Shown: one piece after another, positions 9,266-20,331 of the stretch
Layout of the letters: each line of letters begins with the position of its first letter
How positions within the stretch are numbered: the stretch's first letter is position 1
Assembly (NCBI RefSeq): GCF_030824335.1
Contig: NZ_JAVBXX010000003.1
Coordinates: 1-46,471 of the forward strand
Source of the DNA: Azonexus sp.
GTDB lineage: Bacteria; Pseudomonadota; Gammaproteobacteria; Burkholderiales; Rhodocyclaceae
Length of the DNA stretch: 46,471 bases
Reading direction: 5' to 3'
Position numbers and translations under genes: made by a program
The notes under the pieces: generated by a model
What the model was told of the DNA's origin: nothing
The model's input: only the letters and a program-made list of their open reading frames with translations
Database searches by the model: none

Positions 9266-10002
9266 TGAATCCACTGACGAATGGCAGATAACTGATTCAT
9301 ATGCGTCAGATCAATCTGCAGGGGAGTCACCGAAACGCGCTTCTGTTCAACCGCGTAGAAATCCGTTCCCGGCCCAGCATCGGCCGCAGCACCAGCTGCA
9401 CCAATCCAATACATTGTTTCCTGACGCGGGGAAGTCATGCGAACCACCGGTTCTGCCTTATGGCGGCGCCCCAAGCGGGTCACCTCCATACCGGTCAATT
9501 GCTCGTAGGGAATATCGGGAACATTCACATTCAACAATACCGGACCCGGAATCGGATTATTGACATACCGCTCGACCAATTCACGCGCAACACGACCGGC
9601 TGTAGTGTAATTAAGCCCGGCGAAGCTGGTCATGGAAACGGCAATCGAAGGAATACCGAGCAAATAACCTTCAGTGGCAGCAGCCACCGTTCCGGAATAA
9701 ATGGTGTCGTCACCCATATTGGCCCCGGAATTAATCCCGGAAACAATAATATCAGGCAAGGAATCCAGCATTCCGGTCACCGCCAGATGAACACAATCCG
9801 TCGGCGTACCATTCACGAAAAAAAACCCGCTGGCCGCCTGTTTCAGCATCAACGGCCGATCCAAAGTCAAGGAGTTGCTGGCCCCGCTACGATTCTGCTC
9901 AGGCGCGACAACTATGATTTCACCCAAGCCGGACAATGCTTCGGCTAAAGCAGCAAGACCGGGAGCAAAATAACCATCGTCGTTACTGAGCAAGATTCTC
10001 AT
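9262..10002 (-). CDS. surE: 5'/3'-nucleotidase SurE
   Basis: A metal-dependent nucleoside monophosphatase and exopolyphosphatase linked to stationary-phase survival. The N-terminus [16 protein letters not shown] contains the metal-binding N-D-D motif. [24 protein letters not shown] and [26 protein letters not shown] are further family signatures. Its 246 residues match the family. It starts three bases after the H-NS gene stop and overlaps pcm, so it is probably co-transcribed from the promoter upstream of the H-NS gene. Confidence 0.95.
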   Translation of the reverse strand: MRILLSNDDGYFAPGLAALAEALSGLGEIIVVAPEQNRSGASNSLTLDRPLMLKQAASGFFFVNGTPTDCVHLAVTGMLDSLPDIIVSGINSGANMGDDTIYSGTVAAATEGYLLGIPSIAVSMTSFAGLNYTTAGRVARELVERYVNNPIPGPVLLNVNVPDIPYEQLTGMEVTRLGRRHKAEPVVRMTSPRQETMYWIGAAGAAADAGPGTDFYAVEQKRVSVTPLQIDLTHMNQLSAIRQWIQ

Positions 10003-10005
10003 AGA

Positions 10006-10323
10006 TCAAACCAACAGAGCATCCAGAGAAGAACCAGCGGCCAGCCAAGCCTCAACCCACTTCGGTTTGCGCCCGCGGCCAGTCCACTCAAGTTCCGCAT
10101 TCTGCGGATGACGGTACTTAACCCTGACCTTCACGCCAGTGGAAACCTTGTCTTTTACTTCCTTGCCCAGAAAATCTTCGATAGAGAATCCGCGCGCCTT
10201 GGCTAAAGCTCGCATTTCACTGAGCACATTTGCTTTTTCAACAATTTCACGGCGTTTTAGTTCTGCAGGAATCTGCTGCTGCAAATCACGCAACTCAATC
10301 AACGAAAGCGAAGACAAATCCAT
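10006..10323 (-). CDS. H-NS family nucleoid-associated protein
   Basis: A small (105-residue) DNA-binding protein of the H-NS family, which coats AT-rich DNA and silences transcription. The N-terminal half (MDLSSLSLIELRDLQQQIPAELKRRE, about residues 1-50) is helical, as expected of the dimerisation region. The C-terminal half has KVRVKYRHPQNAELEWTGRGRKPKWVEAWL, matching the H-NS DNA-binding motif (Y-x-[HN]-P-x(n)-W-x-G-R-G-R-x-P-x-W). A GGGGG Shine-Dalgarno precedes ATG at 10323. It lies three bases upstream of surE, so the nucleoid protein and the rpoS block appear to share one transcript. Which H-NS paralogue this is cannot be said. Confidence 0.9.
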   Translation of the reverse strand: MDLSSLSLIELRDLQQQIPAELKRREIVEKANVLSEMRALAKARGFSIEDFLGKEVKDKVSTGVKVRVKYRHPQNAELEWTGRGRKPKWVEAWLAAGSSLDALLV

Positions 10324-10356
10324 AATACCCCCAAGAAAAACAAATATCAGTGGCGT

Positions 10357-10385
10357 AATCTAATTTGTCTGTATATGTTTTTCAA
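10357..10385 (-). promoter_or_regulatory. Predicted sigma-70 promoter for H-NS-surE-pcm-nlpD-rpoS
   Basis: On the reverse strand TTGAAA (10385-10380) and TAGATT (10362-10357) are separated by 17 bases, with transcription expected near 10350 and a leader of about 27 bases to the H-NS start. Five of six and four of six bases match consensus. The region is AT-rich, consistent with a self-regulated H-NS gene, but that regulation is inference. Confidence 0.4.
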
Positions 10386-10394
10386 TATATAAAT

Positions 10395-10420
10395 AAAAAA
10401 ACCGGCCTAAGCCGGTTTTC
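10395..10420 (-). terminator. Intrinsic terminator after tRNA-Pro
   Basis: A perfect ACCGGC-CTAA-GCCGGT hairpin (10401-10416) is flanked by an A run on the left and TTTT on the right. On the reverse strand it is followed by seven T residues in a row, so it would terminate the tRNA-Pro transcript. The same stem could act on the opposite strand. Confidence 0.85.
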
Positions 10421-10428
10421 TATGTTTT

Positions 10429-10506
<78 letters not shown>

Positions 10507-10516
10507 CAAGCCGATC

Positions 10517-10544
10517 ATTATACTGCCAAACCCAGCAAATTCAA
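10517..10544 (-). promoter_or_regulatory. Predicted promoter of tRNA-Pro
   Basis: TATAAT (10522-10517) lies 16 bases after TTGAAT (10544-10539) on the reverse strand, a few bases upstream of the tRNA 5' end. The -10 hexamer is perfect; the -35 matches four of six. It overlaps the stop codon of the merR-like gene, so the tRNA can be made independently of the translation operon upstream. Confidence 0.6.
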
Positions 10545-10936
10545 ACCGATAACATCTCGATTATTGACTTCAATTCGCTACGCAGGCTGGCAGACATTTG
10601 TACTTCATCACCAATCTCTACCGCTGACCGCTCAACAGCCCCTCCCTCATCAAGGCGATTACGCGCACCACTAATCGTAAACCCTTGATTATAAAGAAGC
10701 TCGCGAATCCGACGGACAAGCAGCACTTCGTGGTGCTGATAATAACGTCGATTTCCACGGCGCTTGACCGGCTTCAACTGATTGAACTCCTGCTCCCAAT
10801 AACGCAGCACGTGCGGTTTGACACCACACAACTCGCTGACCTCACCGATGGTGAAGTAACGCTTGGCAGGAATGGGGGGCAGATCTTCGCTGCCCGGACT
10901 TTTAGGCCGCAATTCCATCGAAAGCAAGCTCAACAT
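10541..10936 (-). CDS. MerR-family transcriptional regulator
   Basis: A 131-residue protein with an N-terminal winged helix-turn-helix of the MerR type: [27 protein letters not shown] (about residues 24-50), then [36 protein letters not shown]. It has no Cys-rich effector loop and only a short C-terminal tail, so it is not a classical metal sensor. In many proteobacteria a MerR-type gene directly follows ihfA, and the same order is seen here with overlapping reading frames. ATG at 10936 is taken as start; ATG at 10918 (125 residues) is equally possible and neither has a strong ribosome site. Its target is unknown. Confidence 0.88.
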   Translation of the reverse strand: MLSLLSMELRPKSPGSEDLPPIPAKRYFTIGEVSELCGVKPHVLRYWEQEFNQLKPVKRRGNRRYYQHHEVLLVRRIRELLYNQGFTISGARNRLDEGGAVERSAVEIGDEVQMSASLRSELKSIIEMLSV

Positions 10937-11204
10937 CAGACTTCAATTTTTGACTCGCATGGAAAGTCACCACACGACGCGCCGTGATAGGAATTTCCTC
11001 CCCGGTCTTGGGGTTACGTCCTGGGCGCTGGGGTTTATCACGCAGCTGAAAATTCCCAAACCCGGACAGCTTGACGCCATCCCCCGTTTCCAGAGAGTTA
11101 CGAATTTCCTCAAAGAAGGCCTCGACCATATCTTTGGCCTCGCGTTTGTTGAGTCCTACTTTCTCGAACAGCAGGTCGGCGAGTTCGGCTTTGGTCAGCG
11201 TCAT
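10902..11204 (-). CDS. ihfA: Integration host factor subunit alpha
   Basis: Alpha subunit of the heterodimeric DNA-bending protein IHF. The sequence [34 protein letters not shown] is the DNABII dimerisation region. [39 protein letters not shown] contains the beta-arm with the R-x-G-R-N-P-x-T-G motif that intercalates into the minor groove. ATG at 11204 gives the family-standard 100 residues; an upstream extension exists in frame but has no homology. It lies 16 bases after pheT, as in many proteobacteria, and overlaps the merR-like gene. Confidence 0.95.
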   Translation of the reverse strand: MTLTKAELADLLFEKVGLNKREAKDMVEAFFEEIRNSLETGDGVKLSGFGNFQLRDKPQRPGRNPKTGEEIPITARRVVTFHASQKLKSDVELAFDGIAA

Positions 11205-11220
11205 CTTATTCAATCTTTCG

Positions 11221-14666
<3,446 letters not shown>

Positions 14667-14699
14667 CTACCGACTAACCAACGAAAAAACGCCACCAAC

Positions 14700-14728
14700 A
14701 AAAAAGGAGGCTTGCGCCTCCTTTTTTT
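14700..14728 (-). terminator. Intrinsic terminator between rplT and pheS
   Basis: GGAGGC-TTGC-GCCTCC (14706-14721) is extended by A/T pairs and is followed on the reverse strand by six T residues. It lies 14 bases after the rplT stop and about 50 bases before pheS. It would end the infC-rpmI-rplT message, with read-through feeding pheST. Confidence 0.75.
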
Positions 14729-14742
14729 CTTCAAGCTTTCGC

Positions 14743-15102
14743 TCAGGCGTCGAGCTTGGCCTTGGCTTGTGCAGCCAGGGCAGCAAAAGCCGGCTGATCG
14801 AAGACAGCCAGATCGGCCAGAACCTTGCGGTCGACTTCGATGTTGGCCTTCTTCAGACCATTCATGAAGGTGCTGTACTTCATGCCCAGCTCACGAGCTG
14901 CAGCATTAATACGGGCGATCCACAGGGAACGGAACTGACGCTTCCGCTGACGACGGTCACGGTACTGGTATTGACCAGCCTTCATCACCGCCTGTTTGGC
15001 GACGCGATAGACGTTCTTGCGGCGACCGCGATAACCCTTGGCCAGGGCCAGGACTTTTTTGTGACGGGCGCGAGCCGTTACACCACGTTTAACTCTGGAC
15101 AT
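14743..15102 (-). CDS. rplT: 50S ribosomal protein L20
   Basis: Assembly protein of the large ribosomal subunit, 119 residues, very basic. [33 protein letters not shown] and [41 protein letters not shown] are diagnostic. A TAAGGAG Shine-Dalgarno coincides with the rpmI stop codon, giving coupled translation. In E. coli L20 represses its own operon at the rpmI leader; the leader hairpin at 15344-15358 may serve the same role here. Confidence 0.98.
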   Translation of the reverse strand: MSRVKRGVTARARHKKVLALAKGYRGRRKNVYRVAKQAVMKAGQYQYRDRRQRKRQFRSLWIARINAAARELGMKYSTFMNGLKKANIEVDRKVLADLAVFDQPAFAALAAQAKAKLDA

Positions 15103-15113
15103 GTGCTATCTCC

Positions 15114-15311
15114 TTACGCGTACGGCAACATGGCGCGAACGGATGCGACATCACGTTCGTTCACCGAAACGGCACCACGCAGGTGACGCTTAACTTTGGT
15201 GGTCTTCTTCGTCAGGATGTGACGCTTGAAGGCCTGACCACGCTTGATGGAACCACCTGCGCGGACCGAAAAGCGCTTCTTGGCGCCGCTCTTGGTCTTC
15301 ATCTTGGGCAT
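15114..15311 (-). CDS. rpmI: 50S ribosomal protein L35
   Basis: A 65-residue basic ribosomal protein starting [16 protein letters not shown], with the typical [22 protein letters not shown] core. The start is ATG at 15311 because it matches the family N-terminus and is preceded by AAGGAG at seven bases; an in-frame ATG further upstream is not conserved. It lies between infC and rplT in the standard order. Confidence 0.97.
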   Translation of the reverse strand: MPKMKTKSGAKKRFSVRAGGSIKRGQAFKRHILTKKTTKVKRHLRGAVSVNERDVASVRAMLPYA

Positions 15312-15343
15312 TTTGATGCTCCTTAATGACATGCTGTCAGGTG

Positions 15344-15358
15344 GTTCCCGGCGGGAAC
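15344..15358 (-). promoter_or_regulatory. Leader hairpin in the infC-rpmI gap
   Basis: A perfect GTTCCC-GGC-GGGAAC stem-loop lies 33 bases upstream of the rpmI start in a 99-base gap. There is no T run, so it is not a terminator. By analogy with the L20 translational operator of E. coli it may be part of an L20 control site, but only a short stem is visible. Confidence 0.35.
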
Positions 15359-15410
15359 GCTTGCACTACCCGAAAGCACTTATAACTACTAGGTACAACA
15401 GAACTTCTAA

Positions 15411-15938
15411 TTACACTGTTTTCTTCTTGGCTGGCGCGATGATCATGATCATCTGGCGCCCTTCCATTTTTGGCATCTGCTCGACCGCCCCAATGGCGTC
15501 GACATCAGCCCGAATTCTTTCCAACTGGCGCATACCAAATTCCTGGTGCGCCATTTCGCGCCCCCGGAAGCGCAAGGTCACCTTGACCTTGTCACCTTCA
15601 TCAAGGAAACGCGTCATATTCCGGAGCTTGATCTGGTAATCGTTTTCGTCAGTACCTGGGCGCAGCTTGATTTCCTTGACCTGCACCTGCTTCTGCTTCA
15701 ACTTGGCTTCGTGGGCGCGCTTCTGTTCCTGATACTTGAACTTGCCGTAATCCATGATGCGACAGACCGGAGGCTTTGCCGTTGGTGCGATCTCAACCAG
15801 ATCAACACCAGCCTCCTCAGCCATTTGCAACGCGGCGCGAACGCTGACGATGCCCAACTGTTCACCTTCCACACCCTGGAGACGGATCTCCGGCACTGTA
15901 ATCTCATCGTTTAAACGATGGGCCTTGTTCTGAGCGAT
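15411..15938 (-). CDS. infC: Translation initiation factor IF-3 (rare ATC start)
   Basis: IF-3 binds the 30S subunit, blocks premature 50S joining and proofreads the start codon. Family landmarks are [59 protein letters not shown] and [14 protein letters not shown]. The conserved N-terminus [19 protein letters not shown] lies upstream of every ATG, GTG or TTG that would give a full protein. Reading back in frame one meets ATC at 15938, then ACC TTT GGT GGG TTC TAT and a TGA stop. ATC is preceded by GGGGG at a seven-base spacing, so it is the best start. Rare AUU/AUC starts are the known basis of IF-3 autoregulation. The protein would have 175 residues. Confidence 0.93.
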   Translation of the reverse strand: MAQNKAHRLNDEITVPEIRLQGVEGEQLGIVSVRAALQMAEEAGVDLVEIAPTAKPPVCRIMDYGKFKYQEQKRAHEAKLKQKQVQVKEIKLRPGTDENDYQIKLRNMTRFLDEGDKVKVTLRFRGREMAHQEFGMRQLERIRADVDAIGAVEQMPKMEGRQMIMIIAPAKKKTV

Positions 15939-15963
15939 GGTAAAACCCCCGAAATATCAATAA

Positions 15964-17880
15964 TTAAGCCGTGCCACTCCGCGCGGCAACTTCCCCTTGA
16001 AGTCGCCCGACCAGTGCCTCGACAGTCATCTGCCCGAGATCCTGACCGCCGCGTGTACGCACGGCCACCAGTCCGTCCGACTTCTCCTTGTCACCAACAA
16101 CGAGCTGATAAGGCAGCCGGTTCAAGCTATGTTCTCGAATTTTATAGGTAATCTTCTCGTTGCGCAAATCCGCCTCGGCCCGGAAGCCCGCCCGGTGCAG
16201 CTTTTGCGCAACATCCGCAGCATAATCCGCCTGCTTTTCCGAAATATTCAGCACCACGGCCTGCACTGGCGCCAACCACAGCGGCAAGGCCCCGGCAAAG
16301 TTCTCGATCAAGATGCCGATGAAACGCTCAAGCGAACCAAGGATCGCCCGGTGCAACATCACCGGCACCTTGCGCTCGTCATTGCCGGCAACGTATTCGG
16401 CACCAAGACGACCCGGCATCGAGAAATCGACCTGCATCGTGCCACACTGCCAGGAACGACCGATCGCATCCTTGATATGAAATTCGATCTTCGGACCATA
16501 GAAGGCGCCCTCGCCCGGCAACTCTGTCCATTCCAGACCGGAAGCGCGCAGACCGCAGCGCAGCGCATCCTCGGCCTTGTCCCAAACACCATCGGAACCA
16601 ACACGACTTTCCGGACGCAAAGCCAGCTTAACAGCGACGTCATTGAAGCCAAAATCGGCATAAACCTGCTTGACCAGCGCATTGAACGCAGTCACTTCAG
16701 CTTCAATCTGGTCTTCAGTGCAGAAGATATGACCATCATCCTGGACAAAGCCGCGCACACGCATCAGGCCATGCAAGGCGCCGGTCGGCTCGTTACGGTG
16801 GCAGGAACCGAATTCGCCGTAGCGCAGCGGCAGCTCGCGATAGGAACGCAGATCCGAATTAAAGACCTGCACATGCCCCGGACAATTCATCGGCTTGACC
16901 GCGTAGTCGCGGTTTTCCGACGAGGTCGTGAACATGTTGTCCTTGTAATGCTCCCAGTGCCCCGACTTTTCCCACAGGGACTTGTCGAGAATCTGCGGGC
17001 AACGGACTTCCTGATAGCCGTTGTCGCGGTAAACCTTGCGCATGTACTGCTCGACTTCCTGCCACACCGACCAGCCCTTGGGATGCCAGAAGACCAGACC
17101 TGGGGCCTCGTCCTGCATGTGGAACAGGTCAAACTGCTTGCCGAGGCGGCGGTGGTCGCGCTTTTCGGCCTCTTCGAGCATGTGCAGGTAGGCGTCGAGG
17201 TCTTCCTTCTTCGCCCAGGCGGTACCGTAGATACGCTGCAACTGTTCGTTGCGGTGATCGCCACGCCAGTAAGCGCCGGCCACCTTCATCAGCTTGAACA
17301 CCTTGAGCTTGCCGGTCGATGGCACGTGCGGGCCACGACAGAGGTCGATGAAATCGCCTTCGCGGTACAGCGACACCTGCTGATCGGCAGGAATTGCGGC
17401 AATCAGCTCGGCCTTGTATTTTTCGCCCTGACCAAGGAAGAAATTCACTGCATCGTCGCGATTCCAGACTTCACGACTGACCGGGATATCCCTCTTCGCC
17501 AACTCAGCCATGCGCTTTTCGATAGCCACCAGATCTTCCGGGGTAAACGGGCGCTTGTAGGCAAAATCGTAGTAAAAACCGTTTTCAACGACAGGACCGA
17601 TGGTCACCTGTGCATCCGGAAAGAGCTCTTTCACCGCAAATGCCAGCAAGTGGGCCGTCGAATGGCGGATCAACGCCAGACCATCAGCGTCCTTATCGGT
17701 CACAATGGCTAAATCGACATTTTTCTCGATCAAAAAAGAGGTATCAACCAATTGACCGTCAACCTTGCCAGCCAGCGCCGCACGTGCCAAGCCGGCACCA
17801 ATGCTGGCCGCCACCTCGGCGATGGTAACCGGCTGCTCGAAGGAACGAATAGAGCCATCGGGAAGTTTGATATCGGGCAT
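15964..17880 (-). CDS. thrS: Threonine-tRNA ligase
   Basis: Class II synthetase that charges tRNA-Thr, 638 residues. An N-terminal TGS domain ([14 protein letters not shown] to about residue 60) precedes the editing domain with [19 protein letters not shown]. The catalytic core has [38 protein letters not shown] and the zinc-site residues. The C-terminal anticodon-binding domain starts near [21 protein letters not shown]. It is first in the thrS-infC-rpmI-rplT-pheST-ihfA series, with 25 bases to the infC start. A terminator-like hairpin ends only about 18 bases before its start codon. Confidence 0.97.
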   Translation of the reverse strand: MPDIKLPDGSIRSFEQPVTIAEVAASIGAGLARAALAGKVDGQLVDTSFLIEKNVDLAIVTDKDADGLALIRHSTAHLLAFAVKELFPDAQVTIGPVVENGFYYDFAYKRPFTPEDLVAIEKRMAELAKRDIPVSREVWNRDDAVNFFLGQGEKYKAELIAAIPADQQVSLYREGDFIDLCRGPHVPSTGKLKVFKLMKVAGAYWRGDHRNEQLQRIYGTAWAKKEDLDAYLHMLEEAEKRDHRRLGKQFDLFHMQDEAPGLVFWHPKGWSVWQEVEQYMRKVYRDNGYQEVRCPQILDKSLWEKSGHWEHYKDNMFTTSSENRDYAVKPMNCPGHVQVFNSDLRSYRELPLRYGEFGSCHRNEPTGALHGLMRVRGFVQDDGHIFCTEDQIEAEVTAFNALVKQVYADFGFNDVAVKLALRPESRVGSDGVWDKAEDALRCGLRASGLEWTELPGEGAFYGPKIEFHIKDAIGRSWQCGTMQVDFSMPGRLGAEYVAGNDERKVPVMLHRAILGSLERFIGILIENFAGALPLWLAPVQAVVLNISEKQADYAADVAQKLHRAGFRAEADLRNEKITYKIREHSLNRLPYQLVVGDKEKSDGLVAVRTRGGQDLGQMTVEALVGRLQGEVAARSGTA

Positions 17881-17898
17881 GACAGGATTCTCTGGACG

Positions 17899-17930
17899 AA
17901 AAAAAAGTGCGGACTGAGCCGCACTTTTTA
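17899..17930 (-). terminator. Intrinsic terminator/possible attenuator upstream of thrS
   Basis: AAAAGTGCGG-ACTGAG-CCGCACTTTT (17903-17928) forms a ten-base-pair stem followed on the reverse strand by eight T residues. It would end the tRNA-Val transcript. Because the T tract ends about 18 bases before the thrS start codon, any thrS transcript beginning upstream must read through it or be controlled by it. Confidence 0.8.
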
Positions 17931-18012
17931 GATGAACGAAAGCCGACTCGATTAGAGTTTCTGAACTTCAGTGCAAGTTCGGAAAGTGACCAAAACAGCT
18001 CCGTCAGGAATT

Positions 18013-18089
18013 TGGTAGGCGGTATTGGAATCGAACCAACGACCTCCACGATGTCAACGTGGCGCTCTAACCAACTGAGCTAACCGCCT
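18013..18089 (-). tRNA. tRNA-Val (anticodon GAC)
   Basis: A 77-base cloverleaf on the reverse strand: acceptor AGGCGGT/ACCGCCT, D stem GCTC/GAGC, anticodon stem CCACG/CGTGG with loop TTGACAT (GAC central), T arm GTTGG-TTCGATT-CCAAT, and encoded CCA. A consensus promoter precedes it and a strong terminator follows. Confidence 0.97.
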
Positions 18090-18101
18090 AAGGAAGCGCG
18101 C

Positions 18102-18129
18102 ATTATAGACGCCCGGTCAGATATGTCAA
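18102..18129 (-). promoter_or_regulatory. Consensus sigma-70 promoter of tRNA-Val
   Basis: TTGACA (18129-18124) and TATAAT (18107-18102) both match consensus perfectly on the reverse strand, with a 16-base spacer. A GC-rich GCGCGC discriminator follows the -10 box, typical of stable-RNA promoters under stringent control. Transcription should start near 18095, just before the tRNA 5' end. Confidence 0.9.
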
Positions 18130-18193
18130 CCACTCGCACCCAAAAAAAATCAATCCGAAGTAACATGCGCACTCTCGAACCGAGAACCGGATC

Positions 18194-18376
18194 ATGAATA
18201 CAGGCTGGATCATTTTTGGACTTTGTGCATTGACATTGATCGGTGCCACCCTGCCACTATTGCATGAGCGACGCAGCACCAGGAAATCCGAAGCCGCTAA
18301 ACAAGCATCTCAACCAACGAGCCCCCAAGATGGAATCACGCCTGACCAATCTGGAAATAAAGATCAGCTTCAATGA
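18194..18376 (+). CDS. Small predicted membrane protein upstream of slyX
   Basis: A possible 60-residue protein starting MNTGWIIFGLCALTLIGATLPLL, a single hydrophobic segment (residues 4-23), followed by a basic and polar tail. It overlaps the slyX start by 47 bases in another frame. No family is recognised and the ribosome site is weak (GAGAACCGG). It fills an otherwise empty stretch, and the hydrophobic N-terminus followed by charged residues looks protein-like, so it is kept as a tentative gene. Confidence 0.4.
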   Translation: MNTGWIIFGLCALTLIGATLPLLHERRSTRKSEAAKQASQPTSPQDGITPDQSGNKDQLQ

Positions 18377-18530
18377 AGACCAGATCGAGGAACTGAACAA
18401 GGTCGTTTATCGCCAACAACAGCAAATCGACTTTTTGACGACTCAGTTCCGCGCACTACGCGAACAGGTCAGCAACAGCCAACCACAGGAGCAACACAGC
18501 CTGCGCGACGAGATTCCGCCGCATTACTGA
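18330..18530 (+). CDS. slyX: SlyX family protein
   Basis: A 66-residue coiled-coil protein starting MESRLTNLEIKISFNEDQIEELN, with VVYRQQQQIDFLTTQFRALREQV and ending PHY. The E-x-R-x-x-x-L-E-x-K start, QxxIxxLxxxLxxL heptads and the pro-pro-His-Tyr end are SlyX hallmarks. The function is not established, despite the name, which comes from a locus near the slyD lysis gene. ATG at 18330 is chosen because it matches the family N-terminus; no clear ribosome site is visible and translation may be coupled to the overlapping upstream frame. Confidence 0.9.
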   Translation: MESRLTNLEIKISFNEDQIEELNKVVYRQQQQIDFLTTQFRALREQVSNSQPQEQHSLRDEIPPHY

Positions 18531-18611
18531 CATGCGCGCAACACAATTATTATCATGCCGTCGATTCAAATGACGTTGGCGAAATTTCGGCAACCCGGTA
18601 GCATACTTCAG

Positions 18612-18641
18612 TTGCCCCTACCATTAAGATATCGCTATAAG
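18612..18641 (+). promoter_or_regulatory. Possible promoter of the alpha/beta hydrolase
   Basis: TTGCCC (18612-18617) and TATAAG (18636-18641) lie 18 bases apart in the 172-base gap before the hydrolase gene. The -10 is good and the -35 is partial. Nothing else is recognisable in this gap. Confidence 0.3.
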
Positions 18642-18702
18642 ATGTCCGCAACGATGCACTCACCATACCCAGCCCCATTCCTCAGAAAGAGACAAGACGA
18701 AT

Positions 18703-19716
18703 ATGGATAGCATGATCGACTGGCAAAACAGCTGGGATGCATACGAAAAATACGCAGCTTGGCTCGAAACTCAGTTCTCCGGAAAACTGAACGCCCGTCG
18801 CTTTGATTACCAACACCCAATGCGCCTGCAGAAGAAGGTTCCCAAACGCCTCCGCAAGGTCTACCCCGTTTCCGTTGCCTATACGCAATGGGGCAATCCG
18901 GATCATCCGCTGATACTCTGTATCGGCGGCGTCGCAAACTGTGCTCATCGCTTTCACTTCCTTGCCGACGGGCTAAGCGAAAGATATCAAATCGTCTGCA
19001 TGGACTGGGTCGGCCGTGGCTATTCAGGTTGGCTGGCCGACCTAACTGAATATCACCTGGAAACATATGTTGAACAGTTAAAACAGTGCCTGCATCACCT
19101 CAATGCCAAGCAGGCAACCATCGTTGGCTCATCACTCGGCGGCACAGTAGCGATCATTCTTGCAGCACGGCACCCGCAACTTGTGGCTAAACTCATCCTG
19201 AACGATACCGGCCCGTACATCCCTGCAAAGAGACGACAAAGACGCGCGGAAACGCTAGCCAGGCATTATGTTTTTCGCACACCAACCGACTTACTACGCA
19301 AAGTAGGAGTCTCGCTACGCAACGACGGCCCAATCAAAGAAAACACACGTTTATATACAACGCACCACCAGACTCGGTGGTCAGACGAAGACAGCGGTCG
19401 TATCTATCGTTATGACCCACGCGCCATGCTGGCCTACCGCGAAAGCGCCAGAGAGAGTGTCAATGTCTGGACAGAGTGGCAAAAACTAAAACAACCAATC
19501 CTGGTCACACACGGCTTGGAATCAGATGCATTGCTCGCACCAAGCCTGCGGCAGATGCGGCATTATTCCGACATCACCATCATGCACGTACCGCATACCG
19601 GGCATACCCCCGTACTCGACAACCCTAACCATATCAGCCTCATCCGCGACTGGCTTACCGGCGACAACACTATCGGCAGAGAGTTTTCCGCCCTGCCACA
19701 GCAAGAAAATACCTGA
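18703..19716 (+). CDS. Alpha/beta hydrolase fold protein
   Basis: A 337-residue soluble alpha/beta hydrolase. The oxyanion-hole region is LILCIGGVANCAHRF, followed by MDWVGRGYSGW. The nucleophile elbow GSSLGGTVAI (Ser near residue 146) has the G-x-S-x-G pattern. The acid is probably in THGLESDALLAP and the catalytic His is in PHTGHTPVLDNP. There is no signal peptide, so it acts in the cytoplasm. Proteins of this fold include esterases, lactonases and C-C hydrolases, and the substrate cannot be inferred. It converges with the phosphoglycerate-mutase-like gene. Confidence 0.85.
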   Translation: MDSMIDWQNSWDAYEKYAAWLETQFSGKLNARRFDYQHPMRLQKKVPKRLRKVYPVSVAYTQWGNPDHPLILCIGGVANCAHRFHFLADGLSERYQIVCMDWVGRGYSGWLADLTEYHLETYVEQLKQCLHHLNAKQATIVGSSLGGTVAIILAARHPQLVAKLILNDTGPYIPAKRRQRRAETLARHYVFRTPTDLLRKVGVSLRNDGPIKENTRLYTTHHQTRWSDEDSGRIYRYDPRAMLAYRESARESVNVWTEWQKLKQPILVTHGLESDALLAPSLRQMRHYSDITIMHVPHTGHTPVLDNPNHISLIRDWLTGDNTIGREFSALPQQENT

Positions 19717-19727
19717 GCCCGACTCGA

Positions 19728-20327
19728 TCAATACTTGGGGACTAGACCATCCACACTTGGCCCCCCGGGAAATACCGAGATCGAACAAGCAGCTGCGCGT
19801 ACCCCCTCGAACAATAACAACTCACAATTCCCCACACTGACACATTGGCCGGACAGAGCTTCGCTCAGTACGCGACCAACACCTTTACTCGCCACAATTA
19901 GTCCGGGTTTAATCAGACGAGGCTGCCATGTATCCAACCATGAAAGGATACGTGTGCGAAATTCCGTAGCAGACTCCCCCTCCGGCGGAGTCTCGCCTGA
20001 TCTCAGCGCTGACTCCGTTTCGCTGATCGACCTGCCATTCCACTCACCCAGTCGCCGTTCGTTCAACTCCGCATTCGTCTCGACCAGTAGCCCCAGACGA
20101 TCCGCAACGATATGCGCCGTTTGCTGAACACGCAACAATTCACTGGCGACGATCCAGAACAGAGGAAAGCCTCCCTGCCCAAGCAGTTCAGCAACTTTTT
20201 CAGCTTGCCCCACCCCCGTCTGATTGAGCGAAATATCAATCTCGCCGCCACAACGAATGCCTTGTACGTTGTAATCAGTTTCTCCGTGTCGCAGAAACAA
20301 GAAGCGCTCGGTTGAATTTAATTTCAT
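19728..20327 (-). CDS. Histidine phosphatase superfamily protein, second catalytic His replaced
   Basis: A protein of about 199 residues with the phosphate-pocket motif FLFLRHGETDYN near the N-terminus and NERRLGEWNGRS, typical of CobC/phosphoglycerate-mutase-like phosphatases. The second core His, normally in [VS]-[ST]-H-G-G, reads VASKGVGRVL: the codon at 19884-19886 is AAA (Lys). The protein may therefore have weak, altered or no phosphatase activity. ATG at 20327 is used; a GTG eight codons upstream lies inside the neighbouring gene. It follows the substrate-binding-protein gene closely on the same strand (four bases), suggesting one operon with the transporter pair. Confidence 0.82.
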   Translation of the reverse strand: MKLNSTERFLFLRHGETDYNVQGIRCGGEIDISLNQTGVGQAEKVAELLGQGGFPLFWIVASELLRVQQTAHIVADRLGLLVETNAELNERRLGEWNGRSISETESALRSGETPPEGESATEFRTRILSWLDTWQPRLIKPGLIVASKGVGRVLSEALSGQCVSVGNCELLLFEGVRAAACSISVFPGGPSVDGLVPKY

Positions 20328-20331
20328 GGTT

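Noticed and set aside
15411..15896. infC starting at GTG 15896 (161 residues)
   Set aside because: It would remove the conserved [11 protein letters not shown] segment found in IF-3 proteins and has no ribosome site at the right distance.
15997..17712. 571-residue open frame opposite thrS
   Set aside because: Antisense shadow of thrS without any recognisable domain.
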